From Lunularia cruciata (Eukaryota > Streptophyta > Marchantiopsida > Lunulariales > Lunulariaceae): a stretch of DNA of 64,000 nucleotides. Made by a program: the position numbers and the translations under genes. The stretch's first letter is position 1; each line of letters opens with the position of its first letter. The notes under the pieces are model-generated. The model was not told the DNA's origin and did not search any database. It saw nothing but the letters and a program-made list of their open reading frames with translations. The DNA lies in contig OX419763.1 of assembly GCA_948567375.1 (NCBI GenBank), positions 1,674,001-1,738,000 of the forward strand, in the 5' to 3' direction. Below are positions 10,447-20,202 of the stretch, piece after piece.

Positions 10447-12730
10447 CTACTCCGATGCAATGTCTACCTCCTCTTTGGCTTCCAAACCCGATGATCTTCC
10501 TATCACTTCTCCTTCTTTGAGTATATCTTCAACTACCAAATCCTTCAATATTTCTACTACCTCTTCACTATGAATTACAATTGAGGTCATGGGTAACCCT
10601 TCTATCTCCTTATATCCCGACCCACTCTTCTCTAATGTCTCAGATGACAACTCCAAAGACACCTGTACTCCTACCTCTCTTACTTCAGATTTCTTATCTT
10701 CTTGCACACTACCCGTAATACTCTCTAACTCTAAATTCACTAAATCTAATCTTAGACTTACATTGTCTCCTACTTCCAACATCTTTCTATCTACTCTCTC
10801 CCTTAAACAAATCAGAAGAGTGTTCATATCTACATCCTTCACTCTTCTCTTCCGAGTTTCATGCACAAGCAATTTCAATTTGTGTAGTCTCGCTTGTTCC
10901 AATCTTCCTTCAGCCTCAATGCTCAGCATTGCTCGTAGTCTTCCAACAACTTCTCCTACTGATTTTGATGCATACCCCAAGTTTGCTCTGCCTGCAACTC
11001 TTCTCGGTACATCTTCAACTCATCTTTGATATCAGCAGCAAGTATCTTCTTCTCCTCCATATGCTTAGAACTCTGTAGCTCCGCACTTCTTACCAACTCT
11101 CAATCTTTCTTCTTCTTGATGTCGGATGGACAGTTCTTGCTGCTATGCCTGATCTTTCCTTGCTGCACTTTTCTTTAAGCCTTCTAACTCCTCATCCATC
11201 ACTGCTGCCATTGCCTTCACATGAATACTTTCTATGCGAGCTTCATTGACTTCCTGCTTCATCTTTGTCAGCAACATTGTCTCCTCCTTCAATTCTTTGG
11301 CTTTACACTACATCTCTCTGCTCCTTGACTTGAAACTCTCTTGTAAATTCTCTAAAGCCTTCTTCTTCAAGACTATATCCACCCGAAGCTCCCCAACTTC
11401 TTCTTCTCTTTGGGCTACACTTTCCCGCAATCCCTTAACTTCATCTAGCAGATACTTCACCACTTGCAATGCATTCTTCACCTTCTTTTGATCTTGTGGG
11501 ATTACCTTCTGCTGTACCTCCAACAGCTCCAACAATGGAGTTACAATCTGCATTAAATACTGCACTCCTCCAAAGTATTCTTCATCTTTGGACTTTGCCT
11601 CTTCCGCTAGCTAGTTCTCCTAGAGTCTTGATCTTCATACCTTCCATGATATTGCATCCGGGCTTCCTTCTTCCTTGCTGGCTGAACTCGGTCCTGCATG
11701 GTCTTCCATGGTGGCTTCCTTGTCTCTGCCTCCGCTGCAATCTGCCTTCTTTTGCTTGGCCTCCATCTCCTCCATGACCAGGCTACATAGAGATTATCAC
11801 TTCTCTCCATATGGTCAATCATTGCATGAAAGTCTTCATCTTCTTTTGCTTTAGTTGATTGCTAAACTTCTTCTTCACCATCACTCTCACTTCTAAATCC
11901 CCCTTCACTTCTGAAAGTTTGTAATGTGAGCTCCGCTTCTTTTGAGTCTCCTCCTCTAGACTCTGTCTCCCTTTCAGACTCAGTTTCCGAAGTCTCTTCT
12001 CTTACTGCCTTCTTACCTTGTAGAGTAAGTCTTCGGGTCTTCCGTTGTGTTGAAGGCAACACTCCTTCATGTTTAGTCCGCTTCTTTGTCTTCAAACTTC
12101 TTACTTCTTCTCTCTCTCACTGTCCTATTCTAATGAAGTGCTCATCACTGGCTCGTAGATGTGTCATGTAGTGCTGCTCTTCTTCATCTGCTTCTTGCCG
12201 TAGGTCAGGATGGAAATGTAACACCATGCACCACCTCTCCTCCGTTGCCAACAAATTTAACCCAAATAGAAATGTGCTACGAATGGTGCAAAATAATGTG
12301 GAGGTGAATCAGTTCTCTAATTGATGATCATCTGCCTTGTTTTCTAGTGGAAGCACTTTGCCCAATTCGCCTTCACTCCTGCAAACATCTGGTGGAAGAA
12401 GACTACCTGTTGCATGTTCACGTATGTCATTCATTCGGCTTTGAACATGGCCATTATTGCTCCTATGATGCTTCATTTAATCGGGTCCCAATAAGACTCC
12501 ACTTTGTAACCATTAGTTGTATGCGGAGCAAAGATTGGATTGTGAATTTCCACAGTCTCCTCTGCAGCATCACACTTCTGATAGAAGGTGATCCTAGTTG
12601 CTTCTCCTACTTCCTTCCCCAATACTAACCTCCAATTCAACTCAATTCATGGAGCCAAATTCCTCTCTTCCCCTTGACTTTAGGGCACTCTTCACAATTA
12701 CTGGTAGTTATTTCTGCCATGACTCTTAGG
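10447..12730 (-). pseudogene. LTR-encoded coiled-coil protein, broken
   Basis: Read on the minus strand, the N-terminal part starts near 12720 (atggcagaaa) and is broken. A basic/acidic part follows at 12095-11862 (MKTKKRTKHEGVLPSTQRKT), then coiled-coil pieces at 11565-11308. The C-terminal part, 10980-10447 (177 codons), begins MGYASKSVGEVVGRLRAM and ends EEVDIASE. It includes the conserved tail blocks VQVSLEL and LEKSGSG. The stop after EEVDI(A/G)S is at the same place in nearly all copies, so it is probably the true C-terminus. Function unknown. Confidence 0.6.
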
Positions 12731-13046
12731 AAATAGAAATTCCAATTCTAGGCTAAAAATGTAATCCAAAGTCTATTCAAGACTTTGATCCGTGCTATGA
12801 TATCTAACCTCCAAATTGGGAAACTCTTCACTACGAGTGTGTTCTTGGCCTTCTTTGCCATGATTTGCTCTCTAGTTCTTTGGCACTAAAAAACTATTCC
12901 CTCTCTTGGACGTGACACTCTAACCCCTCTTGGACTTTGGAAATTTTCACTCTCAATTGGCTTCTTGATACTAATTATTGAAGGATGACTACTCAAAGGA
13001 ACAGAATATCTACTTGACTTATATGATTTCCTCCTACGCAATTGCA

Positions 13047-13054
13047 ATTTTATA
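13047..13054 (-). promoter_or_regulatory. TATA box in 5' LTR
   Basis: TATAAAAT on the minus strand lies about 377 bp inside the LTR start. The context GGGTAATATAAAATTGCA is shared with other subfamily 2 copies. The position is kept in both subfamilies. Confidence 0.5.
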
Positions 13055-13436
13055 TTACCCTAAAGTGCAGTCATTCTTCAGTCAATTTCAAAATCAACGC
13101 CCTCCTTCTTCTATATATTGATTTCCTATCACTATCAAGGCATGCTTCTCCTACCTTTGCCATTTCTTGAAGTGTACTTTCTTGCCGTGCAGAAAGGTTG
13201 TTACACCGTCTTTGCATTGGTCTTTGCTTCTTGGTCCAAAGATGACCTTCTTCAGACTTGTCTCTTTGTACCTCCCATCTGAGTACTTCCACTTTTTGAC
13301 CCAAACTTGACTTCTTCAAGTTTACTCCGAAGACACACCCGTGCATTCTTTCCTTTGCAATTCAGCTTTCTCACTAACTTCTCTTCAAAACCCTAACAAA
13401 ATAGAAGAAAACAAAAAATGTGGGTACCACACCACT

Positions 13437-13635
13437 CCTTCAATATAGCCTTGTTTGCCATCACTAAATTCCTTTGAGTTTCTGAGCCAAACCTCACCAA
13501 AATGCTTCATGGTTTTGCACCTTGTTGTCCCAATCTATATGCATGCACAATTTGAGGATCATGGACTCCCAAAGAATCAGCAATAAACTCACATACTATG
13601 GCCTTGGTATCTTCCTTCTCAATCTCTAGCAAACA
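13437..13635 (-). pseudogene. LINE ORF1 fragment, right of the LTR insertion
   Basis: This continues the minus-strand LINE from 8543. The frame encodes EIEKEDTKAIVCEFIADSLG and AYRLGQQGAKP, matching the plus-strand fragment near 19240. A plus-strand LTR start follows at 13636. Confidence 0.7.
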
Positions 13636-13839
13636 TGTGGTACCCCCATTTTTTGTTTTTTTTGAAATGGAGAAGAAGAAGTGCATAGAGAAGTCGGGTT
13701 GCACCTCTATAGCTGAAGAAGGCAAAGAAAAGAGACTTTGGGATGAAACCCGAGGTAATGTGGCTTTGGGTCATAAGGCAAAGTACTTGGACTTGCCCTA
13801 TCAGCATACAACCCAAAGTAAGAAGTCTTTGTACTTGTA
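13636..13839 (+). mobile_element. Giant LTR 5' fragment, subfamily 1
   Basis: This is the first 200 bp of a plus-strand LTR, starting TGTGGTACCCCCATTTTTTG. It then shows the subfamily 1 block AAGAAGTGCATAGAGAAGTC. It breaks off into LINE sequence before the TATA box. Confidence 0.75.
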
Positions 13840-14645
13840 ACTTTATGCACAGATGTGGTTTTTAAGCGCATTTGATATCAATCAAAAGAGCTGTTCAAGG
13901 TGCATCTAATGCCACAAAAATTACTCCATGTGGACTCTTGATGAAGAACAAATGAACTCTCAAATATGGATCCTTTGTTAGAAAATTCAACCACTCTAAT
14001 TTTTGGCACAAAGCTCAAAATGGTGAAATCTTGGTTGGTATACAAATTTGATTGCATAGGCCACAAGATGGAATTTTGTGAGCGACATTGTAGATTGGAG
14101 CCTATTACGCTATGAGAAGTGATCAAGGAGCAGTTCTTACTTTGTTTATGGCAACAATCCAATACCAAGATGATGTTCTATCAGCAATTTGTAAATCCTA
14201 TGTTGGTGTATTGTGAGTAAGATTATCTCTTGGCTAGGATTTCTACTTCATTTAGACATGTTATTGCTCAATATAGGACTAGCTCTCATAGACTAGAAGT
14301 AGAACAAGGACGTTAGCAGCAGATAGAGCACTCCGTGCGACTTTGCAAATTGTGTACAATGAGCAAAGTTGAGGATGAGCACCATGTGGTTGTGGACTGC
14401 CCTTGTTACCATCAAATCAGAGTCAAACATCAGATTAGTTGTAGTGATATCTCCACACTCTAACAAATTGAGGCTTTAGCATTAGGGAAGTATATGACCG
14501 GGGTTAGTTTACATTAGACCAATTTGTTACAAATTGGTCAGATGCCATAAGCTCTTGCCTTGGCACATATTTCATATGTTTTGTTTTGTGTTTCCAGCCT
14601 TTTGACTCTTTGGGTCTTCCGGGGTTTATATTTCATTGTTTCATG
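13840..14645 (+). mobile_element. LINE 3' fragment
   Basis: This is the 3' part of the LINE, from the end of ORF2 through the Cys/His segment (about 14330-14400, with KVEDEHHVVVDCP) to the tail TTTATATTTCATTGTTTCATG. It carries stops in all frames. Its tail meets the truncated LTR at about 14646. Confidence 0.75.
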
Positions 14646-14990
14646 TTGTTTCACACATTTTGCATGCGTTCCTCTTGTGATTGTCAATGTTATCCCACTC
14701 ATGCCTTAGCCATTTTCATGCTTGTACATTCTTGGTTGGTAAACCCGAAGGAAATTTTTTACTTTGTCTTTGCATCAGGTTGATCATTTTGAGGCAAAGT
14801 CTCCTTACTTTGGGTGTTTCTCTAGTGACAAGTCCAATCTGAGTTCTTATTTCCCTAACATGCAGTAAACTACTTCAGGTTTGCCCAAAGACACAATTCT
14901 CCTTCTTTTATCACCATTCGGGTTCAATCTGACTAAGACTGTACACTTCTTCTTCAAAATATAACAAAACCAAAAAATGTGGGTACCACA
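14646..14990 (-). mobile_element. Start of a 3' giant LTR (subfamily 3)
   Basis: The minus-strand LTR start, TGTGGTACCCACATTTTTTG, ends exactly at 14990, next to a polypurine tract. Only about 345 bp remain before LINE sequence. The same U3 sequence occurs at 18950-19090. No convincing coding sequence is present. Confidence 0.75.
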
Positions 14991-15006
14991 TACCCCCTGC
15001 CTCAAA
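14991..15006 (-). other. Polypurine tract (PPT)
   Basis: On the minus strand this reads TTGAGGCAGGGGGTA, directly followed by the LTR start at 14990. PPTs prime plus-strand DNA synthesis and sit just before the 3' LTR. A matching tract lies at 53598-53612. Confidence 0.7.
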
Positions 15007-16105
15007 TGTGAGCATCCCTACAAACATCAACTTTGGGTTCTTTGTACAAGGTCGGGTCCGTGGTCCAATGTTTTCTAACTTTCCACCTATTCACTCGAGT
15101 GGCAAATGGGTTGCCTTCCAAGTCTACAAGTTGAATAGAGGCATTTTCACAATGTGCATTGCATGATATAGCCCCATCCACCTTAAGTGCAGCTTGCCTG
15201 GAAAAATATTTGGCAATTATCATATAACATCATGAAAGTGAACTCCTAAATAGCAACAGGTTTGATTCATTTATCATGTCTAACTTTCTACTGCTCTTGT
15301 AATTCCTTCATGGTTTGCATTGCATCATCTCTTTTCTCTTCTAACCACATCAGTTGATGGATCTGAAGATCTTGACTTTCTTCCTCTAACAATCATACCT
15401 CACAGAGGATCAGATATGATGAACAATGAACAATGAAATATAAAGCCTAGAAGACCCAAAGAGTCAAATTGGTAGTATGGGATGCAATCCATATGTCAAG
15501 AAATATGGATTTTGTTTGCTTGTAATATTTTTTGGTGGTTCTATATGCCCACAAAGTGGCAACTAACTTTGTGTCCCAATTGTAGGCATAATTGACAATC
15601 ACTTTGTCCAAAATTTTGCACAACAATCTATTTGCTTTCTCCATTAGGCCATTTTCTTTTGGATTGTAAGGAGTCATCTTTGATGTTTAATCTGGAAGTA
15701 CTTGGTTAATGCTTCCCCCATGGAGTTCAAAAAATGAGTCCCCAATTGCTGACCAATTCCATAGGACATTCTTAACATGAAATGATGTTTTGGAAGGAAA
15801 ATTTTGCAATTGTTTCCACAACATCTTGCCAAGTTGCTCAGCTTCAACCATCTTGGTAGCATAGTCAATGCACACTAGGATGTATCTCTTCCTTGTAAAT
15901 CAGGTCACTAGTTGAATTGGACACACAGAATCAATTCCCCATTTCTCAAATAGGGCCCATGGCAAAATTAGTCTTAGTGGCGACTAGGAAGTAGTTATTG
16001 GTTTCCTATTTTTTGATAGGTATCATAACTTTGGATATGTCCATGAGTGTCCTTGTACACTGTAGGCCACCAATACCCTAATGAAAGAATTTTCTTTATA
16101 GTGTT
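15002..16105 (-). pseudogene. Ty3/gypsy integrase remnant
   Basis: Minus-strand frames at 15875-15674, 15677-15447 and 15223-15002 encode integrase. The core blocks CIDYATKMVEAEQLG and MTPYNPKENGLMEKANRLL are present (the latter includes the Glu of the D,D-35-E triad). The C-terminal part ends VDLEGNPFATRVNRWKV, just before the PPT. No chromodomain is visible, which points away from chromoviruses. It is closely related to 53701-54554. The copy is frameshifted, broken by a LINE tail at 15421-15468, and truncated near 16105. Confidence 0.8.
15421..15468 (-). mobile_element. Tiny LINE 3' tail inside integrase
   Basis: This is about 48 bp of LINE 3' end on the minus strand, starting with two GAACAAT units and including AAATATAAAGCC. 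It replaces roughly 15 bp of integrase relative to the copy at 54020-54060. Confidence 0.7.
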
Positions 16106-19092
16106 CATCCCCTATCATCAATTCATCCTCAAATTCAACCTTCAGAACCTCCTTCTCTTGCACATACTGGACTAATTGACCTTCCACTTTTCAATGCAAT
16201 TGTTCTTCCTCTCAAGTACATTTTGCCAATTCTTGTTACTACTCCAATCTGATATCAACCTTGACTTCAGCTTCCAAACCCAATTCTACTTCATGAATTT
16301 TCCTCACTTTGGGTCCATCTATTATCACTAAATCTTTTGCCAATTCTCCTACCCCTTCATGCTGAAATGCAATTAAAGACTTGGGTAATCTATCTACATC
16401 TTTATCTTCTGACCCACCTATCTCTAATGTATCAAATAACAGATCCAAAGACACTTGTACTCCTATATCTATAACTTTGGACTTCTTGTCTCTCCTCACA
16501 CTACTCCAAAGTTTCTCTAACTCGGAATGTATTAAGTCTAATTTGAGACACACATTGTTGCCTACTTCCAACATCTTCCTATCTACTCGATCTCTTAATT
16601 GAATTAATAATTTATTCAGCTCAATATCCTTCACTTTCTTCTTCCTCGTCTCCTACACCAGCAACCTCAACTCATGCAGTCTTGATTCCTCCAATTGACA
16701 CTTAGATATCATTCCAGGCATCACCTTCACTCTCACCATTACTTCTTTGACTGCCTCTTGTCTTGGCATTTGCAGCTTGCCTCTCTCTACTAACAATTCC
16801 TCATGATACATCTTTACTTCATCTTCCAACTCAGCCTTCAAAGCTTCCTTCTCCTTCACACTCTGACCAAGTTGCTCCTCCATTCCTCTATCCTCTAACT
16901 AAACCGTGTAATTGCTCTCTTTCCCCATTCCATGTAGCTAACTCCCTCTGCCAAGCTCTGTCTTTGTTTGCCGCCCTTTGCTTAAACTCTCCAAATTTTG
17001 CCCCATTACTACTGCCATTGCCTTCAAATCAAAGACTTCTACTCGCTTGTCATGCACTTTTGCCCTCAAAATCTCAAACTTCTTCACCTGCTCCCTTTGT
17101 TCTTCCTCTTGCTTTGCCATGGCTTTGCCTCTCTTCACAAAGTCCCTTGTTAGGCTTTCAATCTATTTCTTCATGAGCTCTTCTTCAGTCCTAAGTTCTA
17201 CTAATTCTAGCTCTCCACGAATTAACTTCCTTCTCAACTCTGAACTTTCTCACTCATATACTACAATCCTACAAATTTATCTTTAACTTTTGAGTGATTT
17301 CTCTTCAACTCTTCTCTCTTCTTCTTTTAGTGTAACAATAAAGGACAAACTACTTGCAACAAATATTCTCCCAAAGTCCCTTGAACTCTCAAGGCCTTCT
17401 GCCTTACTTCTTCTACTAGAGCTCTACTCCAAAGTTGCAACCTTCTCACTCCCAAAGGCACTTAATCTAAGTTTTCCCCCTTCTCCACAACCTTACTCGC
17501 TTACATTACTTGCTTTTGCTCCCGTGGTAGGAACACTCCTTGATCTTCTATCCTTTTGAAACTCTACCCTTGGCTCGGCCTCTAGAGTTTCTTCCATCTC
17601 CACATTGGGCAATTCTTGACATAATTTTCCTCCTCCTTCCATACAATCAATTGCCGCATGGAACTCTTGCTCTTCATTGTCAACATTGTTTTCTCCTTGT
17701 TGCTGAACTTTTGCCTCACCTTCACTTCCATTGCTTGACCCTTTGCTTTGCAGTGTCAACTCCGGTTCTTCTTTGTCTCTCAAGTCTTTTGTCTTTGCCT
17801 TTTGATTCTTCTACTCTTGATGACTCATCAGTAACTATGACCTCTTTCCTCATCTTCCTCGGCTGAACTGGCAATAGCTCTCCTCAGGACGACTTTGCTT
17901 CCTCATCTTTGGGATGTTTACAGCTACCCTTATATGCTGCTCCATTCTTGCATAGTGTTCATCACTACTTTGGATATGTCGAGTATACTGTTGTTCCTTT
18001 GTCATCTGCAGTCTTTTGTAAGTCTGGATGAAAATACGACACCATCTTCCTTTGCTCAATCTCCTTCATCAAATTCAGTCCAAAGTAGAAAATGGGCAGC
18101 AAATGGCACCAAATAGTGAGGAGCATCTTGATCTCTCTAACACCACACCATTTGTTGCATTCTTTGGTGAAAGCACTTTGCCTAATTCATTGGTGCTCCT
18201 ACAAACATCTGGTGAAAGAATACTACCTGATGCTTCGTTAAATATGTCATGCAATCTAACTTGAAGAATGCCATCATCGCCTTAATGATGCTTTTCCTGA
18301 TTGGGTCCCAATAGGTATCAACTTTGAACCCGTTCTTTGTACGTGGTGTAGTCAATGAATTGCGGATTTCATTTGTCTCCTCTGTAGGCTCTCCTTTCTC
18401 AAGAAAAGTTGCCCCTATTTCCTCACTGGCCTCTCTCCCTTACACCAATCTCCAATCTGACTCTATCCATCAAGCCAGATTTTGTATCTTCCCCTCATTC
18501 TCAGGCCCTTCTTCACAATCACTTGTAGCTACTTCTGCCATGAACCTTGGAAAACTCAATTTCAGTTCCATGCCAAAAATGTGATATGAAGTCTATTCAA
18601 GACCATGATCTTGGAAATCATGTCTAATCTTCTAATCACCAGGTTTCTTACTACAAGTGATAGAATCTTCTTCTCACCTTTTCTCGGCATTGTGCAATCT
18701 CTAACACAAGGTAGCTAAAACTAATTCTACCCTCTCTTGGTCTTGAGATCCTAACTCCCTGAAAATTGTTAAACATTAAACTCTCAACTGGCTTTGCTAC
18801 AAACACTCCTTTGGATCAACTACTTAGTGGCTTAGGATACTTGCATGACATTTCAAAATCCCCTCAACAAAGTCTTCATTTTAAAGTACTTTGTTGATCA
18901 ATCATTCTTCCATCAATCTTCACTAAAACTCACTCCTTTTGCATCATTTCATCTTGGGCTATCAAGCTTTATTCATTCATGCCTTAGCTTTTTTTCTTAC
19001 CTGTCCTTTCTTGCTTGAAAAATCCAAAGGAAATTTGTTATGTTGTCTTTGCATAAGGTTGATCACCTCGAGATGAAGTTTCCTTACTTTGG
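16106..19092 (-). mobile_element. Giant LTR body, subfamily 3
   Basis: This minus-strand LTR copy lacks both termini. Its C-terminal coding part meets the integrase remnant near 16105, and its U3-like part ends at a LINE tail at about 19093. Subfamily 3 is distinct in its N-terminal part (KHQVVFFHQMFVGAPMN) and in its U3. It may be part of the same element as 14646-14990. Confidence 0.7.
16239..18560 (-). pseudogene. LTR-encoded coiled-coil protein, subfamily 3, broken
   Basis: On the minus strand the N-terminal part (about 18540-18060, several frames) is followed by a basic segment, then an acidic segment (17783-17493, rich in E and Q). Coiled-coil pieces follow (17138-16938, 16883-16653). 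The C-terminal part (16634-16239) starts MKDIELNKLLIQLRDRVDRK and ends EVKVDIRLE. The order of parts is the same as in subfamilies 1 and 2 despite strong sequence divergence. I take this as a sign of past selection on the protein, but no rate calculation was done. Confidence 0.6.
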
Positions 19093-19159
19093 GTTTCTCT
19101 GACCAAGTCTGATGACTCTTTGGGTCTTCCGGGCATTATATTTCATTATACATTGTTCA
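19093..19159 (+). mobile_element. Very short LINE 3' tail
   Basis: About 67 bp of LINE 3' end on the plus strand: GACTCTTTGGGTCTTCCGGG followed by TTATATTTCATT and TTCATTG units. It sits between the subfamily 3 LTR and a LINE ORF1 fragment. Confidence 0.7.
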
Positions 19160-19410
19160 TTGATCCAAGTACTTCAGTTCTAACACAAAGTCTCTTTACT
19201 TTGGGTTGCAAACACAATTCAGGTTTGCTAGACACTGAAAAGGAAGATGCCAAGGCCGTAGTGTGTGAATTTATTGCTGATTCTTTGAGAGCCCATGATC
19301 CTTGGATTTTGCAAGCATATAGACGAGGGCAACAAAGTACACAACCAAGAAGCATTTTGGTGAGGTTTAGCTTAGAAACTCAAAGGAATTCAATGATTGC
19401 AAACAAGGCT
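19160..19410 (+). pseudogene. LINE ORF1 fragment
   Basis: The frame from 19120 to 19410 encodes EKEDAKAVVCEFIADSLRAH and the following AYRRGQQSTQPRSILVRF, a middle part of LINE ORF1. It is interrupted at 19411 by an LTR in the minus direction. LINE 3' sequence resumes at 22853, but the endonuclease and polymerase between are absent. Confidence 0.7.
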
Positions 19411-20202
19411 TGTGACAACCTGACAAATATCACTTTTGCGGTAATCGGGTAAGTAAAGTTTGTTCCCACAGAGTTACTAGTCAAAAATTTCCAAATACAG
19501 AGCAAAGTAACAATTTCAGTTCTTCTTGGTTGTGTCTTTAGTCTCTCAGGTAGAAACCACACCCAAAAGAGGGTAACAAGCACTAATTTGCAGTCTTGAC
19601 ATGAATTAACACTCCTTAATCACAACTCCATCAAATCTTTCCAAACAATGTTGATTGTGATGATTCAGATTCTCCTAAAAATGGCACTTCACTACAAAAT
19701 GACTTGCCTCAAAATTGTGTTGCACCCCTCCACTGAAGGCATAACTTCCTCGATCAAATTGCTTCACATCAACATTGTGCTACACTCACAAATGCGGAAT
19801 ACTACCAAGACTACAATTCCTCTCAAATCTGTCAAGGCATTGCTCCGATTGCGCTTCACTCTGGATCAAACACACAAAATGAAGATCAAGGCTGCGGAAT
19901 CCAATATCCAACAAACACATTGACTTGCACATTGAAATTCTCCACACACTCACAAACATAGACACAGAGTTGATACTCGGAATCAAGCTCAAGCGACGAG
20001 TACTAAAATCAACACTTTGCTTTATCTATTCTCAAAAATATGAATACTAAACAACACAACATTGCGAATGGTCCACTTAAATACTGAAGCAATCAACAAT
20101 TATCTTACTAATGTACCTCTTCCTAACAACTCTTCCTACCTGTAGATCCAAAATGACACACCACCTCTTCATATTTGCCTCTTCAAATCTCAAAATTGGT
20201 TT

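Larger units (their letters stand above)
8544..13431 (-). mobile_element. Giant-LTR Ty3-type element with deleted interior
   Basis: This locus shows the unit is an LTR. Reading the minus strand: a complete LTR (13431-9610), 647 bp of non-LTR sequence (9609-8963), then the last 420 bp of a second LTR (8962-8544). Both LTRs end in the same variant, TGTCATA instead of TGTCACA, as expected for two LTRs of one insertion. The flanks are CCGCC (8539-8543) and CCACT (13432-13436); each is one change from CCACC, the sequence at the matching site in the LINE copy near 3590. Most of gag-pol, the polypurine tract and the first part of the 3' LTR are missing. Confidence 0.8.
9610..13431 (-). repeat. 5' LTR, complete, subfamily 2 (3.8 kb)
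   Basis: This is a full-length giant LTR on the minus strand, from TGTGGTACCCACA (13419-13431) to TGTCATA (9610). In order it contains the U3-like part with a TATA box, the long coding region, and about 800 bp of noncoding 3' part with conserved blocks. At about 3.8 kb it is far longer than the usual few hundred bases to 1-2 kb of plant LTRs. Confidence 0.8.

Noticed and set aside
11234-11491. Plus-strand frame at 11234-11491
   Set aside because: Antisense shadow of the coil coding on the minus strand.
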